Position numbers and translations under genes: made by a program | Source of the DNA: an uncultured Nostoc sp. | GTDB taxonomy: Bacteria > Cyanobacteriota > Cyanobacteriia > Cyanobacteriales > Nostocaceae | Direction: 5' to 3' | DNA: 57,993 nt | Assembly (NCBI RefSeq): GCF_937863485.1 | Contig: NZ_CALMFY010000011.1 | Location: 1-57,993, forward strand | Shown: piece after piece, positions 1 to 8,303 of the stretch | How positions within the stretch are numbered: the first letter of the stretch is position 1 | Layout of the letters: every line of letters starts with the position of its first letter | Notes under the pieces: generated by a model | The model's input: only the letters and a program-made list of their open reading frames with translations | What the model was told of the DNA's origin: nothing | Database searches by the model: none

Positions 1-539
1 CTGTAGATTACTGCAATATTGTCCAGGCTATTTGCGACATGTGGATGTTCTTTTCCCAGTAAGCGTTTAGTCAGTTCCAAAGCTTGCTGATACAGGGCTT
101 GGGCTTCGCCGTAGCGTCCTGTAGAACGGTAGAGTTCTGCGAGATTGTTCAGGCTAGCGGCGACAGCGAGATGTTCTAAACCAAGATGATTTTTAGCTAC
201 CTCAATACATAGTTTGTACCAAGGTTCTGCTTGCTGATAAAGTCCTTGACCGTAATAAAACCAGCCTAAACCTCTGAAAAGCCCAATTAAATCCTCATCG
301 CTGAGATATTGGGATAGGTGGGTTGCAACTTCTGCAAGGTGGGAGATAAAGGGAGTGAGGTTGAAAATATCTTCACGGTTAGGCTGTGGAGGAATTTGCT
401 TTGCGACCTCTAGCATAAGCGCTGCAAAGATTGTTTTTAGCTTATCCGCCTCACTTGACTCATCCAACTTCATTTGAAAAAATTGCCGAATCAAGCTATG
501 AGTAGCAGCTTCATTGGCTAAAAAATCAGCCCATTGCAT
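1..539 (-). CDS. TPR protein, partial; NTPase domain missing upstream
   Basis: The frame is open from an ATG at 539 to the window edge, so the C-terminus is not seen. It starts with a segment ending LIRQFFQMKL and then degenerate 42-residue tetratricopeptide repeats (for example NNLAELYRSTGRYGEAQALY). In cyanobacterial NB-ARC/STAND-TPR proteins the segment with LIR-FF lies right after the nucleotide-binding and winged-helix part, so this ORF begins where the NTPase should end. An in-frame TAG lies 13 codons upstream of the ATG and no good ribosome binding site precedes it. I infer a 5'-truncated remnant or a separated TPR half. The TPR call is firm; the link to NB-ARC rests on remembered family architecture. 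Confidence 0.7.
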   Translation of the reverse strand, partial: MQWADFLANEAATHSLIRQFFQMKLDESSEADKLKTIFAALMLEVAKQIPPQPNREDIFNLTPFISHLAEVATHLSQYLSDEDLIGLFRGLGWFYYGQGLYQQAEPWYKLCIEVAKNHLGLEHLAVAASLNNLAELYRSTGRYGEAQALYQQALELTKRLLGKEHPHVANSLDNIAVIY

Positions 540-674
540 AGACAGCTTGTGAGATTTCTTCTCGATTCTACTTAATTTCTATCTTCTCTCTACTTTGTCT
601 CCATTTCTAGGGAATCTCCTCTTCTTATGGCAGAAATACGATTTACATAGCAAACATTTAGAAGAGGTTCAGCC

Positions 675-923
675 GTGAAAACTGCCTTAACAATTCCAGT
701 CAACTCCAATCAAACCACCCAAACTTCGCAATTAATTCCCGCCTCACCAACATCAGTAGAGAATCCATCTACCTGGATGCGAGACGGATACAGCCCCACT
801 GAAATTATTCTCGCGGCGGCAATTTTAACTTCATTGTCGATTGGGGGAATTGGCTCTGTGATTGTCGCAATTACGGGTTTAGTTAAAACTTTAGTACGCC
901 CGACAAGCGAAAAAACAAAGTAG
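675..923 (+). CDS. small single-span membrane protein, unknown
   Basis: An 82-residue protein starting with GTG, preceded by a purine-rich GAAGAGG about 8 bases upstream. The first half is polar and rich in Thr, Ser, Pro and Asn. One hydrophobic helix follows (about residues 43-71, with ILAAAILTSLSIGGIG), then a short basic tail. I do not recognise the family. It stands alone: divergent from the TPR gene on the left and followed by repeats. The clear polar/hydrophobic partition argues for a real gene, but it could be spurious. Confidence 0.5.
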   Translation: MKTALTIPVNSNQTTQTSQLIPASPTSVENPSTWMRDGYSPTEIILAAAILTSLSIGGIGSVIVAITGLVKTLVRPTSEKTK

Positions 924-962
924 GGGTACTAGCAAAGGCAAATTCTTCGCTTCGTTGCTATC

Positions 963-1262
963 CCGCCTCGGAATCAATTCCGAGGCTAATAGCCTAAGTC
1001 CGTTCAAACGGACTAAATTTTAGTTAATTTGAGTCAGTTTGAACTCATATCTTGCATCATTCTCAATTGGCATCCTAGCCCGCCAAGACTCGAAGTGCAA
1101 AGCTAGTCCACTCAAGTGGACTGAAACTCTTTGTTAGTCTTCTTTAGAAGACTTTAGCTATTAGCCTCAGAATTCATTTTGAGGCGGTTGTTGGGATTGA
1201 TGCAAGATGTCAGTTTTAATTGACTTATGGTGTTAGCCTGCGATTTGAATCGCACGCGGGCT
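963..1262. repeat. chain of short perfect and near-perfect palindromes
   Basis: This stretch is built from consecutive small hairpins: CCTCGGAATCAATTCCGAGG (about 966-985), AGTCCGTTCAAACGGACT (about 998-1015), AGTCCACTCAAGTGGACT (about 1104-1121), AGTCTTCTTTAGAAGACT (about 1136-1153), GCCTCAG...TTTGAGGC (about 1164-1185) and a weaker GCCTGCGATTTGAATCGCA. Several share AGTC...GACT outer arms with different inner stems, as if compensatory change preserved pairing. I see no convincing ORF. It resembles compound palindromic repeats common between Nostoc genes. Confidence 0.75.
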
Positions 1263-1287
1263 GAAGGTATCGCCCGTTACTAGAGAC

Positions 1288-1560
1288 TTTGAGCCTGAAC
1301 GTTGAGCCTTTGAACCTCAACATTGAGCTTTTGAACCTCGACGTTGAGCCTCTGAGCCTGAACATTGAGCTTTTGAACCTCGACGTTGAGCCTTTGAGCC
1401 TGAACGTTGAGCCTTTGAGCCTGAACGTTGAGCCTTTTTACTCGAACGTTGAGCCTTTGAGCCTGAACGTTGAGCCTTTTTACTCGAACGTTGATCCTTT
1501 TTACTCAAACGTTGCACCTTTTTACTCGAACGTTGAACCTTTTTACTCGAACGTTGAGCC
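1288..1560. repeat. tandem array, 13 units of 21 bases
   Basis: Thirteen contiguous units of exactly 21 bases (273 bases) of the form TTTGAGCCTGAACGTTGAGCC, with a second variety starting TTTTTACTCGAACGTT; a decayed 14th unit follows at 1561. Since 21 is a multiple of three and the unit has no stop in some frames, both strands show long artificial ORFs with heptad-like peptides such as NVEPLSL. The unit divides into three heptamers, in keeping with heptamer-based cyanobacterial repeats. I treat it as non-coding. Confidence 0.9.
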
Positions 1561-1639
1561 TTTGAACCTTAAATTTGGAATTTGGTACTCAAAACAGCTA
1601 GTTAAATACTGTATTCCTCCTGCCTTCTGCCTCCTAATA

Positions 1640-3598
1640 CTAAGGTGACTGATTTAACACCCACTTCAACCACTGCCCAAAGGAACTTACAACATTTAAC
1701 CTTTGAACTCTAGGCGCACGTCCAGCGGCGAGTCCATCAACGGCGACTAATGCGGCATATTGCAAGCCCAAGAAACTATCAACTGCTGCATAAGGGCCAC
1801 CTAAAGTAATAGCCCCAGCAGCATACATTTGACCTCTATCACTACGCATTTCTACTAATTCAAAATTGTTCGCTACAGCCAATCGCCCCAGGTGATTCAC
1901 TGGGAGGTTGTAATGTTTCACCAAATCTGCTATTAGAGGATTGGCATCTACTTTGGCATCTAGCCCAGTAGCATCAACAATAAAGTCAGCTAGCAACTTC
2001 ATTTCCCCAAAGCTTTGCTCTCGGATACGGGTAATAGTGCGGTTTTGGGCATCTCGTTCTACATCCAAAACCTCTCCGAAGGTAATTTGATACCAACCTT
2101 CGCTGATGCCTTGGGCAGTAATTTGCTGCCAGTCGTGGCGGTCGGCGGTGGTAGTTCCACCCCAGTCTGCTAGTAAACGCTTGCGTTCATCAGGGGTGGC
2201 TTTTTCTAACATTGCCCGGAGTTCGCCGCCCCAACAAGCTTTAGGCCAGTTAAAGGGTTGAAATTCGTAATGATTTTTGACTAGGCGCTGGGTATTTTGA
2301 AATTTGTTGCCTTGGGGTTTAGGCGATCGCATTAAATGCAAAACTGCAATATTCTGATTTCGCTTTCTGGCTTCATAAATCCGTTGAATAATCCGCGAAG
2401 CCACAATTCCCCGCCCACGAATCAATACCGTACCACCTCGTTGCTCTAGTTGCTGATAAACATGATCATGGGCTTCATAAGCATTGACGACAGATTTAAA
2501 ATCTTGATATTTTTCCCTATAAGTTTGCAAATCTGGGAGAAACTGAATTGCTGGATACCCGGTAGCTAAATGTAAATAACGAGTAACTAAAAAAGCATAA
2601 TTTCCTGGGCCACGAGAATAGGCTACACAGTACCTGCCATCATCAGTTTTGCGAATTACCCTAACTCGCCCATAGCGATAAATTTGATTCCAGCCAATCC
2701 GCTTCGCCTCCCTATCTATGGAATCAAAAACATTACCCGCACGCGGAGTATAAGTTTCTGCAAATGTTGGTTCAGCAAACACTTGCCACAAATACTTGAA
2801 TGCTGACTTCATCTCTCCCTTGGTGAAATCATGCCAAGCCTCACGCAAGGCATAACTTGGCCAGCCCCAAATATTATCAGGACAAGAGTCAGAATTAGAT
2901 CGCAGTCTTTCATGTAAGGGAATTTGCGAATTCAAACAAAGGCGCTTGTAACGAGCATAAGGCTCCGCCTCTAATCCCAAAGCTACAATTTTGTCAGCAG
3001 GCATACCACTAATTCGCAGCAAATCAGCCCAAAAAAAGCTACCCAGTCCCGCCCCGATCGCTAGATAATCAGATTCATCTACTGGTAAACCCGTAGCATG
3101 AAGTGCTTGCACAGCGACTTTTTGGGACTGAAACGCTAATGGCGGGAAATTACTTGCCAAGGGCCTTAGCGGCTCAACGGCAGGCAAACTGGGGTCTGGG
3201 AGATTGGTCTTTGCATTGAAGTGAATCGTTGAAGGGGGGGTGGTATCTGGTGCAGAGGCGCTAGCAGCAAATGTCACCATGATCACATAGGGGCCAATTT
3301 GCAACGTATCGCCATTAACTAGGACACTGCGGGTTTGTGGTTGACCGTTGACATACACACCGTTAACGCTACCTTGGTCAATCACCACCAAATGGTCTTG
3401 TTCCCAGTCAATTAGGGCATGGTAGCGAGAAACTTCGTTACTGTTAAGCAGCATCCTAGAAACCCGCCCTCCCCTGAGTTCAGCAGGTAAACGAGCGAAT
3501 TCTCGACCAAAAGCAATCGGCATACTCAACATTGGTTCTCGCCGTTCTCCCGTCGCTGGATCTTCCCAACTCAATTTAATTTGTAAATCATTTGTCAT
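1640..3598 (-). CDS. FHA domain fused to FAD/NAD(P)-binding oxidoreductase-like protein
   Basis: 652 residues. Residues about 25-110 form an FHA (phosphothreonine-binding) domain with GR at 31-32, S57/RYH and the NGVYVNG turn near 79-84. After a linker, IGAGLG (about 180-185) opens a Rossmann-like fold. A second dinucleotide-type segment, VLIRGRGIVASRIIQ, lies around residue 390, and FIVDATGL plus YAAGAITLGGP near the C-terminus resemble FAD-dependent oxidoreductases. Substrate is unknown. The ATG at 3598 lies 57 bases after the stop of another FHA gene on the same strand, so an operon is likely. The fusion suggests a redox enzyme or scaffold recruited to Thr-phosphorylated partners; that is inference. 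Confidence 0.8.
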   Translation of the reverse strand: MTNDLQIKLSWEDPATGERREPMLSMPIAFGREFARLPAELRGGRVSRMLLNSNEVSRYHALIDWEQDHLVVIDQGSVNGVYVNGQPQTRSVLVNGDTLQIGPYVIMVTFAASASAPDTTPPSTIHFNAKTNLPDPSLPAVEPLRPLASNFPPLAFQSQKVAVQALHATGLPVDESDYLAIGAGLGSFFWADLLRISGMPADKIVALGLEAEPYARYKRLCLNSQIPLHERLRSNSDSCPDNIWGWPSYALREAWHDFTKGEMKSAFKYLWQVFAEPTFAETYTPRAGNVFDSIDREAKRIGWNQIYRYGRVRVIRKTDDGRYCVAYSRGPGNYAFLVTRYLHLATGYPAIQFLPDLQTYREKYQDFKSVVNAYEAHDHVYQQLEQRGGTVLIRGRGIVASRIIQRIYEARKRNQNIAVLHLMRSPKPQGNKFQNTQRLVKNHYEFQPFNWPKACWGGELRAMLEKATPDERKRLLADWGGTTTADRHDWQQITAQGISEGWYQITFGEVLDVERDAQNRTITRIREQSFGEMKLLADFIVDATGLDAKVDANPLIADLVKHYNLPVNHLGRLAVANNFELVEMRSDRGQMYAAGAITLGGPYAAVDSFLGLQYAALVAVDGLAAGRAPRVQRLNVVSSFGQWLKWVLNQSP

Positions 3599-3655
3599 TA
3601 GTTATTCCCCTCTGCTCCCCTGCTCCCCTGCCCCTTTGGCCCTCTGCCCTCCTTC

Positions 3656-4204
3656 TCAACTACTCGGTTCTACTAACACACTCAAAGCCGCAGCCAAAGA
3701 TGTCCCACACCAATGACAGCCAATTTGTAAATTCTCTCCTGGGGAAACTTTATGACATTTGGGGCATTCTAAACCATAAACTCCTGGCAGTGGTGCGGGG
3801 GGTGTGGCTGCATAGTGGTGATATCCGTGTACTGGTGGATGGGGTGAGAGCAAAATTGTTGCTGGAATGCTGCCCGTCGAAATGCTAGTAACGTTGAGTT
3901 TTATTTGTCCCAAAGAGATACTAGTGCCCTCAGTTAAAGGCATTTCACCTTGGACTAATTGCCGTCCATCGACAATGGGGGGATTTTGCGATCGCAAATT
4001 CCTGATATAAAAGCCCTGTTGCTGGTGATGAAAAAAGATTTCAACGTGCAGACCAGAGACAGTAGGGTGACTTAGAACAATATCGCACCGGAGTGGGTCG
4101 CGACCGATGCGGACACTGCCAGGATTTTGACTTGACTGTTGTTCGTAAATGTTCTGAGTTTTATCTTCACCTGCATCGTGCCACTGTAAAGTCAGTGCGT
4201 TCAT
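3656..4204 (-). CDS. FHA domain protein with C-terminal zinc ribbon
   Basis: 182 residues. The FHA domain spans about residues 30-108, with RIGRDPLRCDIVLSHPTVSG carrying the typical GR and S-x-x-H elements (SGLHVEI). A Pro-rich linker follows, then a four-Cys zinc ribbon, CPKCHK...GCHWCGT, near residues 149-167. It has no transmembrane segment. Directly upstream of the FHA-oxidoreductase gene, it probably shares a transcript with it. It is presumably a phospho-dependent adaptor; partners are not evident. Confidence 0.82.
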   Translation of the reverse strand: MNALTLQWHDAGEDKTQNIYEQQSSQNPGSVRIGRDPLRCDIVLSHPTVSGLHVEIFFHHQQQGFYIRNLRSQNPPIVDGRQLVQGEMPLTEGTSISLGQIKLNVTSISTGSIPATILLSPHPPVHGYHHYAATPPAPLPGVYGLECPKCHKVSPGENLQIGCHWCGTSLAAALSVLVEPSS

Positions 4205-4311
4205 TGTTCTAATTTCGTAACTCGTATTTAGCTACTTCAACTTCTTTCTGTGCGATTCCTAACACGATTGAGTCGGCGCAAGCAAGTATTTAAAAAAAAC
4301 TTCAACAAGCT

Positions 4312-4977
4312 TTATTTTGCCGACGCTAATTTATCAGCGATGCGTGTAGTTTCCGGCAGCCGATATTTTGGCGTGCAGCGTAATACATAGTCAATTGCTG
4401 TCGGTAAACTAATTCGATGGCCACTGGAGATGTACAGAGGTTTTACTCCAGTGCGCGATCGCAAAACTGCCCCAATCGTTTCACCCTTATATATCAGTGG
4501 TTGCCTGCTGCCTTTTGTTTGGGCCAATTCTTCATACTTGCCTACCAACAACGACTTGGCTACACCAATTGTTGGCATATCTATAAGTAACCCTAGATGG
4601 CTAGCTATACCTAATCTGCGGGGATGAGCAATTCCCTGACCATCACACAGGATCATATCTGGTATTATTTTAATTTTTTCCAGGGCATCAAGAACAGCTG
4701 GAATTTCTCGAAATGAGAGGAACCCCGGAATATAAGGAAAGCTTGTAGGACGGTGTGCTAGGCTTGTCTCGATTACTTGCAAATCAGGAAAACTCAGGAC
4801 TGCGACAGCTGCCCGGCTAATTGTTCCATCAGCTTCAAAACCCATATCCACTCCAGCAACATACTGGATAGGTTCTTGCAGTTGATCCTCAGTAATTACT
4901 TGATCGCGCAGCTTTTCTTGGATAACTATGGCTTCTTCTAGCGTTGAGGGCCAAGCATAATCTTGATAAATCTTCAT
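4312..4977 (-). CDS. nfi: endonuclease V (deoxyinosine 3'-endonuclease)
   Basis: About 221 residues from the ATG at 4977 (MKIYQDYAWP), close to the usual 220-230. A GTG at 5031 would add 18 hydrophobic residues that do not fit the family, so I reject it. Seen motifs: VAGVDMGF (first catalytic Asp), SFPYIPGFLSFRE (the conserved YxPGxLSFRE), LCDGQGIAHPRRLGIASHLG (catalytic DGxGxxHPRxxGxASHxG) and TIGVAKSLLVG. Family role: nicks DNA one base 3' of deaminated adenine (inosine) to start repair. It is monocistronic, with neither neighbour related. Confidence 0.95.
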   Translation of the reverse strand: MKIYQDYAWPSTLEEAIVIQEKLRDQVITEDQLQEPIQYVAGVDMGFEADGTISRAAVAVLSFPDLQVIETSLAHRPTSFPYIPGFLSFREIPAVLDALEKIKIIPDMILCDGQGIAHPRRLGIASHLGLLIDMPTIGVAKSLLVGKYEELAQTKGSRQPLIYKGETIGAVLRSRTGVKPLYISSGHRISLPTAIDYVLRCTPKYRLPETTRIADKLASAK

Positions 4978-5220
4978 ATTGAAAAGTGGAATTAAACTAA
5001 TTAATATTAATCCTGTTAATTTGGCAAGCACAAAAACAATAGTTTTTGATGTTGATACAGGGAAAATATATTTATTGCAAAAGTCTGTGAAAGGCTATCT
5101 TTATAGTAGATATTTTAGCCCAGATTAGCTGATATTGTGCATCAGAATGTTACTTACGGTTGTCAAGAGGGAATCCTGAGAATATAAGTTTATTTTCCTA
5201 GATTTTCTCTTTTAGTGGTT

Positions 5221-5742
5221 ATGACACAGCCGAATATTCTAAAACTTGCAAAACAGGGAGATACCCAGGCGATCGCATCTCTGATGAACCGCCATCTATA
5301 CCCCAAAGGGATCACTGCAAAAGTTGCCCTCAAAGATGCTTGCTTAGAGGTAATACTAGAATCTGCCGAAGTACCAAATCGGCAAACCTTAGTTGCATTT
5401 ATCCGCAAAGGGTTAACTGCTTTAGCGGCTGCGTCTGTTGAAAGAGTGAAAGTTTATGGACAACAAACGGATAAGGAGTTTCCAGCTTGGAGTAAAGAGT
5501 TTGATTTGGGTATAGCAGAAGCTGAAATAGAAGTAGGGGATGAGCAACAGTCTTCTAGTAACCCTCAAAATCTAACTATTTATATTAACTTCAGTGGCGA
5601 TACTGCTCAAGGATTAACAAACCAAGATTTTGAATTTATTGCTAATAAAATAAGTACTGATATTTTATCATCTTGTACTGACATTTTTATTCAGAAAGTA
5701 AGTATTAGTAATGGTAGCTCTGTGATTACAAAGGAACGCTAG
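5221..5742 (+). CDS. conserved cyanobacterial protein, paralog of next gene's N-terminus
   Basis: 173 residues from the ATG at 5221; a GTG two codons upstream is possible but the paralog supports MTQPN as start. Residues 1-100 form a domain I recall as widespread in cyanobacteria (LELAKQGDTQAIASLMN, ITAKVALKDACLEVILES), function unknown. The C-terminal 70 residues are acidic and unlike the neighbour's. No signal peptide or membrane span. The next gene shares this N-terminal domain and part of the leader, so the pair arose by tandem duplication. Confidence 0.75.
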   Translation: MTQPNILKLAKQGDTQAIASLMNRHLYPKGITAKVALKDACLEVILESAEVPNRQTLVAFIRKGLTALAAASVERVKVYGQQTDKEFPAWSKEFDLGIAEAEIEVGDEQQSSSNPQNLTIYINFSGDTAQGLTNQDFEFIANKISTDILSSCTDIFIQKVSISNGSSVITKER

Positions 5743-5927
5743 AATTTAATTTGCCTCACGTATAAGTGCAGAGAAAGAGTCAAAAATCTGGTTGTTTGCA
5801 AAAAGTATAATAAATCTAAGTAAATTTTAAACATAGGACTTGAAAGATTTTGAAAATGTTGCTTTTGGCTGTAAATCGGGAACCCTGAGATAGAAGATAT
5901 TATCTCAGTTTTTCGGATTTATTGGTT

Positions 5928-7412
5928 ATGACACAGCCGAATCTTTTAGAACTTGCTAAACAAGGAGATGCACAGGCGATCGCTTCAGTAATCAATTACC
6001 TTTGGCAATCAAAAAGTATTACTGCCAAAGTAATCTTGAAAGATGATTGCTTACAGGTAATGCTGGAATCTTTTCAAGTACCAGAGCAAGAATCATCAGT
6101 CACTTTTATTTGTAAACTAATAATAAAGTTAGAAGCTAAACCTATTAAGTCTGTAAAAATCTATGGAAAAAGGAAAGGACAAACTTCAGTAGCTTGGATA
6201 GATTATTTAAATTTGACCCCTGAAAATGAGGAGACTAAAAAACATTCCAGTATTTTAGAACTAGCTAAACAGGGAAAATACGAAACACTCTCTCAAATAT
6301 GGCCAGTTTGGTTTCCTTATCCTAGTTCTTGGTTCAGAGCGATTATTCTAGTTCCCATAGCATTTCCTGGCACACGTTTAATAGTCTTTGGATTGACCGG
6401 AGTGTTTATATCAGTTCTCGGCAACAGCCCTATATTATCAATATTTTCTGTTTTATTCGGTTTATTAATACCAACGACTTTTTTAGCCTTTATCTACCAT
6501 ATTTTCTGGTTTATTTGGCAAAAACCTAAATTATCTAATAAATTACCTAAATGGATACCTACTTTGAATAGCTTATGGGCAGGCTTCTATGGCACAATCG
6601 TGATCGGATTATCTTTTATGCTAATCCTAACTATCTTTTCGGAATTAGCTTTTTCTAGTTGCAACTTGTACAATAAAATATCGGAATACTTCGATGGTTG
6701 TACTGGAAATTTAACAGGACGTGCAACAAACGGAATCTTTTACAGCATTGAAAATAATGATTTTTTAAGTCAACGTTGGTTCATGATTTGGATGTTCACT
6801 GCTGCATATCTATACCAATTAGAATACTTAGTAATCAAACGCTTCATTCCTAAACTGAAAGTTCTACTCCAAAACTTTCAAACTAGACCTAAGAGCTACA
6901 GTATTGATTGCACAGATTTAGAAATTGACAGATTACGTGGTGATATGGGTCTAACGCAAATCAAAAAAGGCAAAAAGCAGCATTCGGCAATACTATCTCA
7001 AGATAATTATCAAACGCCTAAAAATTTAAAGAAAAAACTGCTGATAATTATGCTCATTCCCTTGGTTACCATCGGAATATATATATTAGCAAAAATTCCC
7101 AAAATGAAAGGAAAAGTACCAACTTCTATAACTTCTAAAGTTACGTCGCCGACTCCAATTGTAACAACACTCACACCTGAAACTAATAGATTTCGAGAGG
7201 CTGTTAATCAAGCAACCAGTGCTGCCAAACTGACCCAACTAGCAAAATCTCCAGATGAGTGGAAAACAGTTGTGAGTCAGTGGCAAGCTGCGATCGCACT
7301 TATGAAAACTGTGCCATCTTCTAGCCCAAATTATACAATAGTCCAGCAAAAAATCATAGAATATCAAAAAAATCTGAACTACGCTGAGAAAAATGCCGTC
7401 GGTGGCAAGTAA
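5928..7412 (+). CDS. membrane protein with duplicated cyanobacterial N-terminal domain
   Basis: 494 residues from the ATG at 5928. Domain order: the N-terminal domain shared with the preceding gene (about 1-95); a short echo of it (SILELAKQGKYETLSQIWPV, about 108-127); four or five membrane spans (about 132-300); a basic cytosolic stretch; another hydrophobic helix near 375-390; and a C-terminal helical domain with SPDEWKTVVSQWQAAIALMK and NLNYAEKNA, a module I recognise from many cyanobacterial proteins of unknown role. Probably inner membrane. No enzymatic motif is visible. Confidence 0.78.
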   Translation: MTQPNLLELAKQGDAQAIASVINYLWQSKSITAKVILKDDCLQVMLESFQVPEQESSVTFICKLIIKLEAKPIKSVKIYGKRKGQTSVAWIDYLNLTPENEETKKHSSILELAKQGKYETLSQIWPVWFPYPSSWFRAIILVPIAFPGTRLIVFGLTGVFISVLGNSPILSIFSVLFGLLIPTTFLAFIYHIFWFIWQKPKLSNKLPKWIPTLNSLWAGFYGTIVIGLSFMLILTIFSELAFSSCNLYNKISEYFDGCTGNLTGRATNGIFYSIENNDFLSQRWFMIWMFTAAYLYQLEYLVIKRFIPKLKVLLQNFQTRPKSYSIDCTDLEIDRLRGDMGLTQIKKGKKQHSAILSQDNYQTPKNLKKKLLIIMLIPLVTIGIYILAKIPKMKGKVPTSITSKVTSPTPIVTTLTPETNRFREAVNQATSAAKLTQLAKSPDEWKTVVSQWQAAIALMKTVPSSSPNYTIVQQKIIEYQKNLNYAEKNAVGGK

Positions 7413-7449
7413 TGCGATCGCCCCTCAAAGCTAAACTAGAAAAAGGAGT

Positions 7450-7478
7450 GCGTAGGCGTAGCCCGTCGTAGACATCGC
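7450..7478 (-). repeat. 29-base palindromic repeat, copy 1
   Basis: On the minus strand it begins GCGATGTC and ends GCCTACGC, with inner CGACGGGCTACG. Seven copies of exactly this length occur in the window. This one lies between the membrane-protein gene and hicB, followed by ATCGCTC. Confidence 0.85.
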
Positions 7479-7506
7479 TCGATTGTCCGTATCAGAATAA
7501 AAGAGT

Positions 7507-7722
7507 ATGAAGACTAAAATATTAACTGCCATTATTCACAAAGAAGAAGAAATGTATGTTGCTGAATGTCCTGAAGTCGGCACAGTTGACCAAGGTGAAA
7601 CAATTGAAGAAGCTCTTACTAATCTTAAAGAAGCTACAAGGTTATATCTAGAAGAATGTCCTTTAACCGACACTGATACTAGTCCCAGATTTGTAACGAG
7701 TATAGAGGTCAGCTATGCCTAG
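7507..7722 (+). CDS. hicB: HicB-family antitoxin
   Basis: 71 residues. The pattern of a HicB N-terminal partial RNase-H-like fold is clear: ILTAIIHKEEEMYVAECPEV, then TVDQGETIEEALTNLKEAT and a C-terminal strand. It lacks a long DNA-binding C-terminal domain, as short HicB forms do. The stop overlaps the ATG of the downstream toxin gene by eight bases, typical of coupled TA operons. Antitoxin intact, toxin interrupted. Confidence 0.88.
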   Translation: MKTKILTAIIHKEEEMYVAECPEVGTVDQGETIEEALTNLKEATRLYLEECPLTDTDTSPRFVTSIEVSYA

Positions 7723-7942
7723 ATTGCCAAGAATATCAGGCAATGAGGCAATTCGTGCATTAGAGCGCTTAGGATTTATTCAAACTAGACAAACTGGTAG
7801 TCATGTTGTACTTAAAAAACCAACTTAAGAAGGAGAAATTGTTTGTGTTGTACCACTCCACCGCGAGTTAAAAGTTGGCACACTCAGTGGTGTTCTTAAG
7901 CAAGCAAAGGTTACGCCAGAAGAGTTTATAGAAAATTTGTAA
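7715..7942 (+). pseudogene. hicA: hicA toxin gene with in-frame TAA at codon 38
   Basis: Read through the stop, 75 codons give a full HicA mRNA-interferase: RLPRISGNEAIRALERLGF, then TGSHVVLKK with the conserved catalytic His, then PLHRELKVGTLSGVLKQA and TPEEFIENL. A TAA at 7826-7828 falls between KKPT and EGEIVCVV. A CAA (Gln) to TAA change would explain it. Frame and conserved residues are otherwise intact, so inactivation looks recent. A sequencing error cannot be excluded. Confidence 0.85.
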
Positions 7943-7980
7943 GCGCGATCGCACCTCAAAGTTAAAATAGAAAAAGCAAT

Positions 7981-8009
7981 GCGTAGGCATAGCCCGTCGT
8001 AGACATCGC
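7981..8009 (-). repeat. 29-base palindromic repeat, copy 2
   Basis: Same element as copy 1 with one difference (GGCATAG for GGCGTAG on the plus strand). The bases before copies 1 and 2 are also alike (CCTCAAAG then AAACTAGAAAAA or AAAATAGAAAAA), so both TA modules are preceded by the same about 65-base repeat block. Confidence 0.85.
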
Positions 8010-8069
8010 TCTTATTCTTACCTATCCTGATAAAATGCGATATTCCGATACTAATAAGGATAAATTATC

Positions 8070-8303
8070 ATGCTTAATGGATTCAGGCAACAGGCGATCG
8101 TCAAACCTGGTGGTGTAGTAGAAATCTGTTCTCCAGAACTTCCAGCAGGTGCAACTGTCGAGGTGATAGTACTTCTGGAGTCACCCCCAAAGCATTCAGA
8201 AAAGCTTCTAACTAGCTTTATCGGATCTGCTAGAGGCAGTTTTGCCACACCCGAAGAAGTGGATAACTTTATTCGCCAAGAACGAGATGCATGGGAATCT
8301 TAG
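8070..8303 (+). CDS. antitoxin of a PIN-domain TA module
   Basis: 77 residues. The N-terminal half has a short beta-rich pattern (IVKPGGVVEICSPELPAG, ATVEVIVLLE) like a degenerate AbrB/MazE-type antitoxin; the C-terminus (FATPEEVDNFIRQERDAWES) is an acidic helix fitting toxin binding. It overlaps the downstream PIN gene by 13 bases. Antitoxin identity rests mainly on that context. Confidence 0.75.
   Translation: MLNGFRQQAIVKPGGVVEICSPELPAGATVEVIVLLESPPKHSEKLLTSFIGSARGSFATPEEVDNFIRQERDAWES

Noticed and set aside
1288..1560. CRISPR array
   Set aside because: Units are contiguous without spacers and no cas genes are near. No other direct-repeat/spacer pattern was seen.
1289..1648. 119-residue plus-strand ORF with NVEPLSL heptads, and a basic minus-strand ORF over the same bases
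   Set aside because: Both arise because the 21-base unit is a multiple of three without stops. No ribosome binding site, and both strands are equally open.
4978..5031. Hydrophobic N-terminal extension of endonuclease V from a GTG start
   Set aside because: The family is a soluble enzyme starting near MKIYQ; the extension is upstream AT-rich sequence.
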